A stretch of DNA of 64,000 bases from an uncultured Acidobacteriia bacterium (GTDB taxonomy: Bacteria; Acidobacteriota; Terriglobia; Bryobacterales; Bryobacteraceae): positions 1 to 64,000 of the forward strand of contig CAIKMJ010000080.1 in the NCBI GenBank assembly GCA_903828455.1, in the 5' to 3' direction. Under the pieces are notes generated by a model, which ran no database searches, had not been told where the DNA came from, and saw only the letters and a list, made by a program, of their open reading frames with translations. A program made the translations under genes and the position numbers. This document shows positions 15,660 to 25,169 of the stretch, one piece after another (the first letter of the stretch is position 1; each line of letters opens with the position of its first letter).

Positions 15660-18600
15660 ATGAAAGCGAGTTTTGGTTTAAACCTGCCCAGGGCGGCAGC
15701 TTTAGTATTTGCGACCTTCCTGATGGGGGCGGGTCTGCTGCCGGCCCAAACATCCACGGCGACCATCTCGGGAACGGTGACCGACGGCTCTGGTGCCGCA
15801 GTGCCGGGCGCGAAAGTGGAAGCGAAAAACATCCAGACGGGAATCGTTCAGGCTACGGCGGCCGATGGACAGGGGCGCTTTCGCGTCGGTGAACTGTTGG
15901 TCGGTACTTACGAGGTCCAGGCCGCGCAGACCGGATTTGAAACGGTGCTGCGCAAGAATCTGACTCTTACGGTGGGCAGCGAAGTGGTCGTCGATATTTC
16001 GCTTCCGGTCGGGCAGTCGCAGCAGACCGTGACCGTGGAATCGCAGGTATCGAGGGTGGAAACCTCTTCGGTGGCGGTTTCAACGCTGGTGGAAAGAACC
16101 CAGATGGAAGACCTTCCACTGAACGGGCGCAACTTCGAGTCGCTGATCGCACTGGCTCCGGGAGTGATTACGATCCCGAATACAGGCGGTCCCTTTTACG
16201 GCAAGAACGATAACTATTCGATCGCGGGTTCGCGCCCGCTGGGTCAGCAGATCCTGATCGACGATACGAATTTCATGGGCTTCTGGGGCCATTCGACCGG
16301 ATCCGGCGCAGCGGGTTCGTCGCTGGGGCTGGAAGCTATCGCCGAATTCCAGACGCTGACCAACACGTACACCGCGCAGTTCGGCGGCAATGGCGGAGTG
16401 ATCAACGCGTCCAGCAAATCGGGCACCAATAGTTTTCACGGTTCCGCTTTTGAGTTCCTGAGAAACAGCGCGATGGACTCCCGCAGTCCGTTCGACACGG
16501 TGGTGCTGCCGGGAAAGACAACCGCGCACGTACCCGAGTACCGGAGGAATCAATACGGGGGAAGTATTGGCGGACCCATTAAGAAAGACAAGGCGTTCTT
16601 TTTTGTGGACTACGAGGGAGTGCGCGCAGCGCAGGGAAACTCGACGGTTGTGACCAACACGCCGGATGTGAATGCGCATCAGGGCTACCTGCCATGCAAC
16701 GTGGCGGGCGCCGCCTTTGCGTGTAACAGTACGACGAATCTCGCCTACGTCGGCGTAGCGCCGAGTATTGCGCCGATCCTGGCGCTGTTCCCGTCAGCTG
16801 CGGCGTCACCGAGCGGCTCCGGCAACATCACCGAGGTGCTGAATAACATCACACACGAGGACTATGTTCTGGCTCGCGCCGACTACACGCTTTCCACAAA
16901 AGACAATATCTTCGTCCGCTACGTGCGGGACACGGCAACTTACTTTTCGCCGCAATCGATCGCACCCTTCGTTGAACTGGATGCCACCAATAACAACTTC
17001 GCGACGATCGAAGAGCGGCACATTTTTTCGGCCACCCTCGTAAACCTGGCCCATGTCAGTTTCACGCGGCCTACGGAAACGCAGACGCAGGAATCGCCGA
17101 ACATCGCAGCGCTGGTCTTCGCCGCGGGGCGGCCCAATGGCCGTGTCGCACTGACCGGCGGCCCGACCCTCGGGCTGAACGGGCTGGCTCCAAATTCGCT
17201 GAAGCCGAATCACTTTGTGGAAGGCGAAGACGTGATCTGGACCCGGGGTGCGCACACCGTCCGCGCCGGCGTGTCTTTGGAGCGCGTGGACGATAATACA
17301 ACCGGCGTGGGAACGCTGGGTGGTCTCTATACGTTCCCGAATCTGGTCGGTCTGCTGACCGCCACGCCCAACCAGGTTACGATACCGCTGCAGGGGCAGA
17401 CCAACGCCACGCGCGGCGTGCGTACGTGGTTTTTGTCTCCCTATGTGCAGGACGAATGGAAATACAACCGGCGACTGACATTTAATCTGGGACTGCGGTA
17501 TGAGTGGGGATCGGACCCGACCGAGGTCAACAATCTTCTCTACAACGTCAACGTGGTGAATGGCGCCGTGGCTGGTACCGGCTATGTAAATACGCCGAAC
17601 CTGTACCTCAAAAATATTACGAGCCGGAACTTTGCTCCTCGTGCCGGTTTTGCGTACGATCTTTTTGGCGATCACAAGACCTCCGTCCGCGGCGGCTATG
17701 GCATCTTCTATCAGTTGCTGCAGACCAAGGACGTTGTACAGGCTCTTTGGGGATCGCCGCCGTTTGTGAGCGGCACGGCGAACAACCCGAGTTTCCCGAA
17801 CCCCTTCGTGGGCACCGGTCCTGCCGCGCCGCTTCCCGGCACAGGTATCGGGATCTATGACGGCTCAGCAAGCACGCCGCTGACAATGCAGTACAACCTG
17901 AATATCCAGCGGGATCTCAGCAGGGGCCTGATCCTGACGCTCGGGTACACAGGGTCGCGCGGCATGCATCTGCTGTTGCCGCGTGACTACAACACGCCGC
18001 AGTTGATCAATGGCGCGTGGGGAACGCCCGGCCCCAATGGCACCACGACGCCGAACATCCGGCTCGATCCAAACTTTTCCGGCTTTACGATGCGCAACAC
18101 CGTTGGCAACTCAAACTACAACGGACTCATCGTCAGCCTGAACCGGCGTTTTGCCAACCATTGGCAGACGCAGATCTCATACACCTACTCCAAGTCGCTG
18201 GATAACGGTTCGGCCGGACAAGGCGCGGAAGCCGGTCCCAACGCGCCCAACTATCCTTCGAACCCTTATAACGCCGCCGCCGACTACGGACGCTCCAGCT
18301 TTGACCGCACACAGGCGGCACGGATCAGCGTCATTTATGAACTCCCGGGGCGCGGGATGCTGCTGAGCGGTTGGAGGATCACCGGGTTGTATACGCGGAC
18401 CACGGGCACCGCGGTCACGCCGTTCACTGGCTTCGATCGTTCCGGTCTCGGGGGCGGCGCTGATGCCCGTCCCAACCTGGTTCCCGGCGCGAGCCCCAAC
18501 CCGATTCTGGGCGGGCCAAACCAATACTTCAATCCGGCCGCATTTTCGCTGCAGCCGCTGGGCACGCTCGGCAACCTGGGCCGCAGCACGCTGAGCGGAC

Positions 18601-18851
18601 CCGGGTACTCAAACCTGGACATGGCAGTATTCAAGAACACGCCAGTCAAGAGGGTCTCGGAAGTGTTCAACATTCAGCTGCGGGCGGAGTTTTTCAATCT
18701 GCCGAATCATCCCAACTGGGGCCAGCCGAACCAGAACGTTTTCAACAACGGCGTTGGACCGAATGGAACGCTCAACCCGAACGTCGGTCGAATTACCTCG
18801 ATTGTGGGGACGTCCCGGCAGATCCAGCTGGGGATCAGAATCGGCTTCTGA
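15660..18851 (+). CDS. Oar-like TonB-dependent receptor with carboxypeptidase-regulatory domain
   Basis: This 1063-residue outer-membrane protein has a signal peptide (to about residue 30), a carboxypeptidase-regulatory/Cna-B-like domain (about 33-120), a plug region with DLPLNGRNFESLIALAPGV (about 145-165) and a long beta-barrel to the C-terminal GIRIGF. Proteins of this type are greatly expanded in Acidobacteria and are usually called Oar-like or TonB-dependent receptors; ligands are mostly unknown. AGAGGG seven bases before the ATG supports the start. It converges on the beta-glucuronidase-like gene and may or may not belong to the polysaccharide locus that follows. The second receptor gene, not this one, is coupled to enzymes. 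Confidence 0.9.
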   Translation: MKASFGLNLPRAAALVFATFLMGAGLLPAQTSTATISGTVTDGSGAAVPGAKVEAKNIQTGIVQATAADGQGRFRVGELLVGTYEVQAAQTGFETVLRKNLTLTVGSEVVVDISLPVGQSQQTVTVESQVSRVETSSVAVSTLVERTQMEDLPLNGRNFESLIALAPGVITIPNTGGPFYGKNDNYSIAGSRPLGQQILIDDTNFMGFWGHSTGSGAAGSSLGLEAIAEFQTLTNTYTAQFGGNGGVINASSKSGTNSFHGSAFEFLRNSAMDSRSPFDTVVLPGKTTAHVPEYRRNQYGGSIGGPIKKDKAFFFVDYEGVRAAQGNSTVVTNTPDVNAHQGYLPCNVAGAAFACNSTTNLAYVGVAPSIAPILALFPSAAASPSGSGNITEVLNNITHEDYVLARADYTLSTKDNIFVRYVRDTATYFSPQSIAPFVELDATNNNFATIEERHIFSATLVNLAHVSFTRPTETQTQESPNIAALVFAAGRPNGRVALTGGPTLGLNGLAPNSLKPNHFVEGEDVIWTRGAHTVRAGVSLERVDDNTTGVGTLGGLYTFPNLVGLLTATPNQVTIPLQGQTNATRGVRTWFLSPYVQDEWKYNRRLTFNLGLRYEWGSDPTEVNNLLYNVNVVNGAVAGTGYVNTPNLYLKNITSRNFAPRAGFAYDLFGDHKTSVRGGYGIFYQLLQTKDVVQALWGSPPFVSGTANNPSFPNPFVGTGPAAPLPGTGIGIYDGSASTPLTMQYNLNIQRDLSRGLILTLGYTGSRGMHLLLPRDYNTPQLINGAWGTPGPNGTTTPNIRLDPNFSGFTMRNTVGNSNYNGLIVSLNRRFANHWQTQISYTYSKSLDNGSAGQGAEAGPNAPNYPSNPYNAAADYGRSSFDRTQAARISVIYELPGRGMLLSGWRITGLYTRTTGTAVTPFTGFDRSGLGGGADARPNLVPGASPNPILGGPNQYFNPAAFSLQPLGTLGNLGRSTLSGPGYSNLDMAVFKNTPVKRVSEVFNIQLRAEFFNLPNHPNWGQPNQNVFNNGVGPNGTLNPNVGRITSIVGTSRQIQLGIRIGF

Positions 18852-18876
18852 GCAGCCGGCGTTTGGAGAATGTGGC

Positions 18877-18912
18877 GCGAGGATGCGCAACAGAGTTCGT
18901 TGCGCACCTCGC
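18877..18912. terminator. Strong hairpin between convergent genes, possible bidirectional terminator
   Basis: Arms GCGAGGATGCGCAAC and GTTGCGCACCTCGC pair across a 7-base loop with one bulged A. The hairpin lies 25 bases after the receptor stop and before the end of the convergent GH2 gene. There is no T-run on either side, so factor-independent termination is uncertain. Confidence 0.4.
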
Positions 18913-19092
18913 TTGCCGCTCGCGGGTCCGGCACGTTCCTGTAGGGCGCCGGGGGCCGTGCGGGAGTTGCACGAAGCCGTGCGGCACAACTGCACTGCAA
19001 ACGGTATGAAGGCGGCCGGTTCGACGTCAAGCGGGGTTCAGGTCAGCGGGGAACGCGAGTTCCGGCGAACTGTATTCCGCAGCGAACGCTTG

Positions 19093-20910
19093 TCACTTTT
19101 CAGCGGCCTTGCGGCGGTAGTAATCCTGCATCACGCCAAAGGCTTTCTTCTTTTCGCCGCGGATCGAAACGAGTCCTTTGCGGTTGAAATAGTCTTCGAT
19201 GTCGGGAAGGGTGCGGCGCGGGCTGCGGAAATCCATGAGGATCCAGGGTGAGGTGCCGCGAAGGAAGGGAATGCGGTCGAGCATGGCGAGCTGGTGTTGA
19301 AAGACCTTTTCCTGATACTCCTCGGTCCACCGGGTCTGATCGTCCCCATGCTTTCCGAAAAGCGCATCGGCTCCGAATTCACTCATGATCAGGGGCTTGT
19401 TGTAAGGCGAAGACCAGGTGGTGCGGTCTGCCTTCTCGGGTGTGCCGTCGTACCAGCCGATATATTCATTGCAGCCGAGTACATCGAGTACGGCTCCGAG
19501 CGGATCATCGAGCACGATTGAGTTCGAAGTGGCGGTGGCTTTCGCGTCGGCTTCATGAAGCATTGCGGCAGTGACGAGACGGGTGGGATCTGCCTGCTTC
19601 ACCTGACGAACCAGACGAGTGAGAAAGTCCGTGCGCGCGGCACCGATGGGGGTTTCATTCGCGACGGACCACAGAATGATTGCCGCGCGGTTCTTGTCCC
19701 GCCTGATGCTTTCGTCGATCTGATTGGCGGCGTTGGCGAAGGTGGCGGGATTATCCCAGGCGATGGTCCAGTAAACCGGCGTTTCGGACCACACCATGAG
19801 GCCGAGGCGGTCGGCCTCGCGCAGCATGAACTCGTTGTGAGGGTAGTGTGCCAGACGGACAAAATTGCAGCCTAATTCCTTTGCCCAGCCGAGCAGCGTT
19901 CTGGCGTCCTCGTCGCTGAAAGCCCGGCCGGAGCGAAAGGGCGCCTCCTCATGGATGGAAACGCCGCGCAGGAACACGGGCTTGCCGTTGAGAAGGATAT
20001 CGGTGCCGCGTGTTTCGATGGAGCGGAAGCCGATGCGGTCGGTGACTTTGTCGGTCCCGGTGGAAACGGTTACTTCGTAAAGTTTCGGCTCTTCGGGCGA
20101 CCAGAGTTTCAGACTGGACACCGGGATGTGCAGCGCCGCGTAGCCTGTTTCATCGGTAGTTGTTGTGACATCGATGCCGGCTTCCGGAATACGCACGCTC
20201 ACCTTTTGACCGGCTTTCCCGCCGTTGATCCGCACCCAGCCGGCAATCACATTGCCCGAACCCTTTTGAAGCTGGATCAGATAGTCTTCAATGAACGTGG
20301 CGGGAAGCTGAATGACGGAGACCTCCCGGGTGATGCCGCCATAATTCCACCAGTCGGCGTTCGTCGTCGGGACGGCTTCCTTGTGCCGGGTGTTATCTGC
20401 TTTCACGACAACGGAGTTTCCGGTTGGTTTCACCTTGCCGGTGATTTCGAAATCGAACGGAGTAAAGCCGCCGGTATGATCGCCCAGCTTTTCGCCGTTG
20501 AGCCACACGGACGCCTGATAGTTCACCGCGCCAAAATGCAGCCATGCACGATTGCCAGGCTTCAGGGAATAGTCGAACTTTTGCCGGTACCAGACGGTGC
20601 CTTCATAGAAGAAGAGCTTGTCCATCTGGCTGTTCCAGTCACCGGGAACATCGAGCTGCGGCGAGGTGTCGAAGTCGTACTCGAGGCGCGTGCTCTTGTC
20701 CTTCGGCTTGGCGTCGTTGAAATACGGCTCTTTGCTGGGCTGCATCCTGGCGTCGTAGAGCCCGTACTCGAACGGGTCCACGATGACGCGCCACTTTCCG
20801 TTGAGACTCTGGCTGGCCCGTGCCGGGGCGTTGCCGATCAAGACCGGGGTGTCTGCGCGAACTCCGGTCGTCGTGCCAAGGAGTATGAGTGTCAGCAGAA
20901 GATATTTCAT
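19093..20910 (-). CDS. GH2 family glycoside hydrolase, beta-glucuronidase-like
   Basis: I chose the ATG at 20910 because it overlaps the TGA of the esterase gene by four bases and opens a signal peptide (MKYLLLTLILLGTTTGVRA); this gives 605 residues. The domains are a sugar-binding jelly roll (about 35-200), an Ig-like domain (200-300) and a TIM barrel (300-600). The acid/base is E419 in WSVANET and the nucleophile E511 in PLIMSEFGAD. Near the C-terminus N576-R577-K578 (YFNRKGLV) matches the N-x-K motif that beta-glucuronidases use to hold the substrate carboxylate. It is the last gene of a minus-strand unit: receptor, esterase, GH2. A periplasmic exo-uronidase role is inferred. Confidence 0.85.
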   Translation of the reverse strand: MKYLLLTLILLGTTTGVRADTPVLIGNAPARASQSLNGKWRVIVDPFEYGLYDARMQPSKEPYFNDAKPKDKSTRLEYDFDTSPQLDVPGDWNSQMDKLFFYEGTVWYRQKFDYSLKPGNRAWLHFGAVNYQASVWLNGEKLGDHTGGFTPFDFEITGKVKPTGNSVVVKADNTRHKEAVPTTNADWWNYGGITREVSVIQLPATFIEDYLIQLQKGSGNVIAGWVRINGGKAGQKVSVRIPEAGIDVTTTTDETGYAALHIPVSSLKLWSPEEPKLYEVTVSTGTDKVTDRIGFRSIETRGTDILLNGKPVFLRGVSIHEEAPFRSGRAFSDEDARTLLGWAKELGCNFVRLAHYPHNEFMLREADRLGLMVWSETPVYWTIAWDNPATFANAANQIDESIRRDKNRAAIILWSVANETPIGAARTDFLTRLVRQVKQADPTRLVTAAMLHEADAKATATSNSIVLDDPLGAVLDVLGCNEYIGWYDGTPEKADRTTWSSPYNKPLIMSEFGADALFGKHGDDQTRWTEEYQEKVFQHQLAMLDRIPFLRGTSPWILMDFRSPRRTLPDIEDYFNRKGLVSIRGEKKKAFGVMQDYYRRKAAEK

Positions 20911-21725
20911 TTGGTTCCGGAAAATACGCTGAGCAGGAAGACTTCCATGGCTTTGAACGACGGCTCCATCCACTTTTCCTGCGACCAGAAAGTATGGGGC
21001 GCGCCTTCGGCGGTGAAGAGTTCGGCGCGCACTCCGGCCGCCTTCAGCTTTGCGATCATTTCGGGCGATTGCCGATAGGGCGCCGTTTCATCGGCTGTAC
21101 CGTGCAGAATCAGAAATGGCGCGGCGGAACGCGTTACATAGTTGGTGGGAGAAGCTTTGCCGCACAGCTCCGGCAGTTCGCCGCAGGTGCCGCCGAGGAA
21201 CTTTGCATTCGATACGTCTTTGTGCTGAAACAGATCGACGATCGGATTAAATGCCACCACGGCCTGTACGCGAGAGTCGCCTTCGCCGGTAACGCCCAGC
21301 AGCGCGGCGAGATGGCCGCCCGCTGAACTGCCCACGGCGGCGACGCGATTCGGGTCCACCCGATACTTCGCCGCATTGGCACGCAGCCACGCGACGGCCG
21401 CACGGGAATCGTCGACAGCCGCCGGATACTTCCACTCGGGAGCGAGCCGGTAATCGATGGCAAATCCCATGACCCCGAGCGCCGCCATTCGCGCTGCCTG
21501 GCGGCGAAGCTGCGTGCGGTCACCGCTGCTCCAGGCGCCGCCGTGAAGATAGACAGCCGCGGGGAAGGGTCCGGCGCCCTTCGGCAGATACAAGTCGGCT
21601 TTCAGTGCGACGCCCTGCGGTGACGCCCAGACGAGGCCGTCGACAAAATCGTACGCCGGACTTTGCTGCGCCGGCAGCAGCGCCGGCGCTGCGCAGCACA
21701 GGAGGACGGCGAAGGCGAGACGCAT
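20907..21725 (-). CDS. Exported alpha/beta-hydrolase (carbohydrate-esterase-like)
   Basis: This 272-residue protein has a signal peptide (about 1-20) and an alpha/beta-hydrolase fold of the BD-FAE/hormone-sensitive-lipase-like group. The oxyanion motif is HGGAW (residues 61-65), the nucleophile S134 lies in VGSSAGG, the acid is probably in HGTADETAP and the base His in EGAPHTFW. Its ATG overlaps the receptor's TGA by one base, and its stop overlaps the GH2 start by four bases. The three genes are therefore tightly coupled. In this setting a likely task is removal of acetyl or other ester groups from a polysaccharide; that is inference. A lipase or peptidase role cannot be excluded. Confidence 0.85.
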   Translation of the reverse strand: MRLAFAVLLCCAAPALLPAQQSPAYDFVDGLVWASPQGVALKADLYLPKGAGPFPAAVYLHGGAWSSGDRTQLRRQAARMAALGVMGFAIDYRLAPEWKYPAAVDDSRAAVAWLRANAAKYRVDPNRVAAVGSSAGGHLAALLGVTGEGDSRVQAVVAFNPIVDLFQHKDVSNAKFLGGTCGELPELCGKASPTNYVTRSAAPFLILHGTADETAPYRQSPEMIAKLKAAGVRAELFTAEGAPHTFWSQEKWMEPSFKAMEVFLLSVFSGTK

Positions 21726-24700
21726 CAGAAGCCCAGGCGTAAACCGAACTGGAGATTGCGGGCGGGGTACGCACCGGTCAGCGTGCCGAAGCCTGCGCTC
21801 GTCTGCACAACGCCGAGGGTGTTCAGGTTGACGTTATTGAAGGCGTTGAAGAAATCGGTCTGGAAGCGAAGATCGTAGCGTTCGCGAATCGGGAAGTGCT
21901 TGGCGAGCGACAGATCGTAATTGCGAAGACCGGGGGCTTCAATTATTCCCACGCCGGCGTTGCCGTATGCGCCGGCCGGCGCCGGACCGAAGGCCGCGGG
22001 GTTCACCCAGCCATTCGGCCCGCGGTCGGCCGCGAGGACCGGGCCACCGAGGTACTGTGCGCGGCGGGTTCCGATTGCGGTGTTGGCTGTGGGCGTGAGG
22101 TAGGGACCGGACTGCATCCTGACGACGGCGCTCAGTTGCCAGCCGCCGGCCGCTTCGCGGATCAACGCGTTCTGGTGCGAGAGTTTCGGCATCGCCCAGA
22201 CGATTGTGTCGACGAACTGATGACGCCGGTCGAACGTGGCGGGGCCGTAATTGAAGTGGCGATTGTTGGGATCGTCGGTGCCGCTGGTGGTGTCGTTGTA
22301 GGCGCTCGAATCGCTCAGTACCTTGGAGAATGTATAGCCGGTGTTGAAGGTCAGGGAGCCTTTGCGCCGGGCGAGGAAGACCTGCAACGCGTGATAGTTG
22401 GAGGTGGAATCGCTGCGGAACTGATTAATTGTCGAGTAGCCCTTGTAGGGGTTGAGGTAAATCGTGTTGACCTGCTGCGAGGTGGGCAGCGCGGCATTGG
22501 CAGCCAGCGCGGCGAAGTCCGGCTTGTTGAGGTTTACCTCGCGGATCAGGTGGCGGCCGAGGTTGCCGACGTACGAGGATTCGAGGAAGAGTCCCCACGG
22601 GAGCGTCCGCTGGATGTTGAAACTGTACTGCTGGTTGTAGGAGAACTTCAGGTTGGGATCGATGGACGTAATGGTCCCGAGAACCGTGGAGGTGGAAGGA
22701 GTGCCGCCGCTGGGATTGCTGAGATTGCCGTTCTGGAAGATGCCGCTGAGTGTGACCGGCGGCACATTCAGCTGGCTGAAGATCAGATTGCCCTGCGGGC
22801 GGTCGAAATAGATGCCGTAGCCGCCGCGAACCACCGTCTTATCGTTGACCGAATAGGCAAAGCCCACGCGCGGGGCGAAGGTGTTTTCCGAGTTATAGAA
22901 GCCGCGAGGCGCGCCGACCGGAACAGCTGAGAAGGCGGCGCCGGTCGAGCCCGGGACCCGGCCCTGCTGATCGGCGGGAACGCCGCTGCCGGCGAGGATC
23001 AGCCCGTCGTACGGATTGCCCGATCCCGGAACGATGGTGCCGGTCGTGGTGATTCTCACCGCTGTGGCCGGATTGTAGAGGGACGGCAGGAAATTTGCCG
23101 CATTGTTGGCCTGAAGGTGCCACGGCTGCATGGATTGGTAGCGGACGCCGAGTTCGAGGCTGAGCTTGCGGTTGACGCGCCAGCTGTCCTGAACGAAAGC
23201 TTCCGGCTCGGTGTAGCGGAAGAATCCGAGGGGATCGCTGGCGGACTCCTGGTAGGTGGCAAAGTTGCCCATCATCGCATCGGCGAGCGCGTTACCGCTG
23301 GTGTGGGTGTTTCCCGTGGTGGCGAAGGTGAGGTTTCCGGTGTAATCGGTGCGGCCATTTTGATCGTTGCGGCCGCGGATCAGGACGAAGCCGGCCTTGA
23401 AGGTATGGTCGCCCCTGATCAACGAGACGGTGTCGTTGAACTGGATGTCGGTGCCGGGCGAATGCAGGGAAAAGCCCGGGCCCTTGAAATTCGATATGTT
23501 ACTGATCGAAACGCTGGGGATGCCGCTTTCATAAGGTCCGCCGTTGGGAAAGAGCTGCGGGTACTGGAAGCCATAGTTGCTACGCTGCCAGGAAGTGCCG
23601 TAAGGCGGAATGTTCTGGGATGACCAGCCCACGCTCGCACGCACTTCATTGACCAGATGGGGATTGACGACCCAGGTTTCGGCGACGAGGAAGCTTTCGC
23701 CCGGGCGGAGACGGTTGGATTCAATTACGGGCAGGTTGGAACTGGAGAAGGTTCCAAAGGGATCGATCAGATCATTGGCGTCCTGAATCCAGCGACCGTA
23801 AATCATGTGGTTATCGTTGATCTTGTAGTCCAGCCGGATCAGTGCTTCGCGGAAATTCAGCGGGCTGGCCGGGGCCGTCACCGCGTTGTTCGTGACGGCC
23901 TGATCAGTAAAGCCGGCCAGCGTTTGCTGCATGTAGCGATACACATTGGCGATTGCCTGGCCATCCGGCGTGAGGAGGGACTTGAAGATCTGGTTGCCGG
24001 GGAACGGGATGGTGGTTCCCGGCTGGTAGATGGCGGTCTTTGAAGAGCTGAAATCCCCGTTTAGCTGGGCCGTGCTCGGCAGCGTGACGCGCTTGGCGTC
24101 CTGATTCTGGCGCAGTCGCTTCCATTCCATTCCGGCGAAGAAGAAAAACTTGTTTTTGCGGATGGGGCCGCCGGCATCGCCACCGAAATCGTTGAACCGC
24201 AGTTCGCTTTTGGAAGGAGCGAAGAAGTTGCGCGCATCGACGGCGTCATTCCTCAGGTATTCGAACGCAGCGCCGTGGAAATCGTTGGTGCCGTTTTTGG
24301 TCACGATGTTAAACGCGGCCCCGGACTTGCGGCCGTATTCGGCGGAATAATTGGAAGTCTGAATCTTCACTTCCTGTACGAAGTCGACGCCTACATTATT
24401 AATTAAGCTTCCGTTGCTGCCCGCGACCTGGTTATAGGCTCCGTCTACCGTGAGGTTGTTGGAGTCTACACGATTGCCGTTGACTGACTGCGTGTTGGAA
24501 GCGAGGCTGGTTGTGGTCCCGAAGGAATCGATCGTGGTGACGACAGTACCGGGAACTAGCGTCAGCAGCTGGATGTAGTTCCGGCCGTTGAGCGCCAGGT
24601 TCGCGACGTCCTTGCTGTCAATCACCCGAGCCAGTTCACCGGAGACGGTGTTGATCTGCTCGGTTTGCCCCGCCACGACTTCCACGGTTTCGGTGACGGC

Positions 24701-25051
24701 GCCGATCTGGAGGGCGAAGTCCACGGTGAGGCGGGAGTCGGCGAAGAGTTCGAGGTCGTTGCGAACTTCCCGCTTGAAGCCCTTTTGGTCTGCCTCGACC
24801 CGGTAGTGGCCAATCGGGAGGTTGGTGGCGACGTAGAAGCCGGCGGCGTCGGCGGCCACGGTGCGGGCCTCCTGCGTGTCGGTGTCAAGGATGGTTATGG
24901 CCGTCCCCGCGACCGGGGCACCGCTCGGATCGGTGACCGAACCGGAGATACGACCGGCGCTGGTCTGGCCGAGGAGCAATCCGGCTCCTGCGCATAAAAG
25001 AAGAATAGACGGCGTCGCGATCCAGGGCGACCGGCTGCGAAAACGTAGCAT
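21725..25051 (-). CDS. Oar-like TonB-dependent receptor of the uronate locus
   Basis: A GGAG five bases before the ATG at 25051 fixes the start, giving 1108 residues; a longer frame reaching 25120 is less likely. The order is signal peptide (ending LLLGQ), carboxypeptidase-regulatory domain (about 35-110), plug with NLALNGRNYIQLLTLVPG, and a large beta-barrel ending FGLRLGF. It is the first gene of a coupled unit with an esterase and a GH2 beta-glucuronidase-like enzyme. It is divergent from a membrane regulator-like gene and a lyase operon. This placement suggests that it imports oligosaccharides derived from a uronic-acid polymer. No SusD-like lipoprotein is present in the window. Confidence 0.9.
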   Translation of the reverse strand: MLRFRSRSPWIATPSILLLCAGAGLLLGQTSAGRISGSVTDPSGAPVAGTAITILDTDTQEARTVAADAAGFYVATNLPIGHYRVEADQKGFKREVRNDLELFADSRLTVDFALQIGAVTETVEVVAGQTEQINTVSGELARVIDSKDVANLALNGRNYIQLLTLVPGTVVTTIDSFGTTTSLASNTQSVNGNRVDSNNLTVDGAYNQVAGSNGSLINNVGVDFVQEVKIQTSNYSAEYGRKSGAAFNIVTKNGTNDFHGAAFEYLRNDAVDARNFFAPSKSELRFNDFGGDAGGPIRKNKFFFFAGMEWKRLRQNQDAKRVTLPSTAQLNGDFSSSKTAIYQPGTTIPFPGNQIFKSLLTPDGQAIANVYRYMQQTLAGFTDQAVTNNAVTAPASPLNFREALIRLDYKINDNHMIYGRWIQDANDLIDPFGTFSSSNLPVIESNRLRPGESFLVAETWVVNPHLVNEVRASVGWSSQNIPPYGTSWQRSNYGFQYPQLFPNGGPYESGIPSVSISNISNFKGPGFSLHSPGTDIQFNDTVSLIRGDHTFKAGFVLIRGRNDQNGRTDYTGNLTFATTGNTHTSGNALADAMMGNFATYQESASDPLGFFRYTEPEAFVQDSWRVNRKLSLELGVRYQSMQPWHLQANNAANFLPSLYNPATAVRITTTGTIVPGSGNPYDGLILAGSGVPADQQGRVPGSTGAAFSAVPVGAPRGFYNSENTFAPRVGFAYSVNDKTVVRGGYGIYFDRPQGNLIFSQLNVPPVTLSGIFQNGNLSNPSGGTPSTSTVLGTITSIDPNLKFSYNQQYSFNIQRTLPWGLFLESSYVGNLGRHLIREVNLNKPDFAALAANAALPTSQQVNTIYLNPYKGYSTINQFRSDSTSNYHALQVFLARRKGSLTFNTGYTFSKVLSDSSAYNDTTSGTDDPNNRHFNYGPATFDRRHQFVDTIVWAMPKLSHQNALIREAAGGWQLSAVVRMQSGPYLTPTANTAIGTRRAQYLGGPVLAADRGPNGWVNPAAFGPAPAGAYGNAGVGIIEAPGLRNYDLSLAKHFPIRERYDLRFQTDFFNAFNNVNLNTLGVVQTSAGFGTLTGAYPARNLQFGLRLGF

Positions 25052-25121
25052 CGTTACTCCAAACAATTGAAAGTCCAGCTTACATTTATCGCCCAGAGCC
25101 TTGCGACAGGCAAGCCTCAAG

Positions 25122-25142
25122 ACGTTACGAGCTACGTTACGA
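25122..25142. promoter_or_regulatory. Direct repeat ACGTTACGA, period 12, in divergent control region
   Basis: ACGTTACGA occurs at 25122-25130 and exactly again at 25134-25142, with ATCGTTA just after. The spacing puts both copies near the same helix face. They sit in the 118-base gap between the receptor operon and the regulator-like gene and could be an operator. TAGAAT at 25158-25163 ends only six bases before the ATG at 25170, so a short or leaderless transcript is possible. Confidence 0.4.
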
Positions 25143-25169
25143 AATCGTTAATTGCTGTAGAATCAATGC

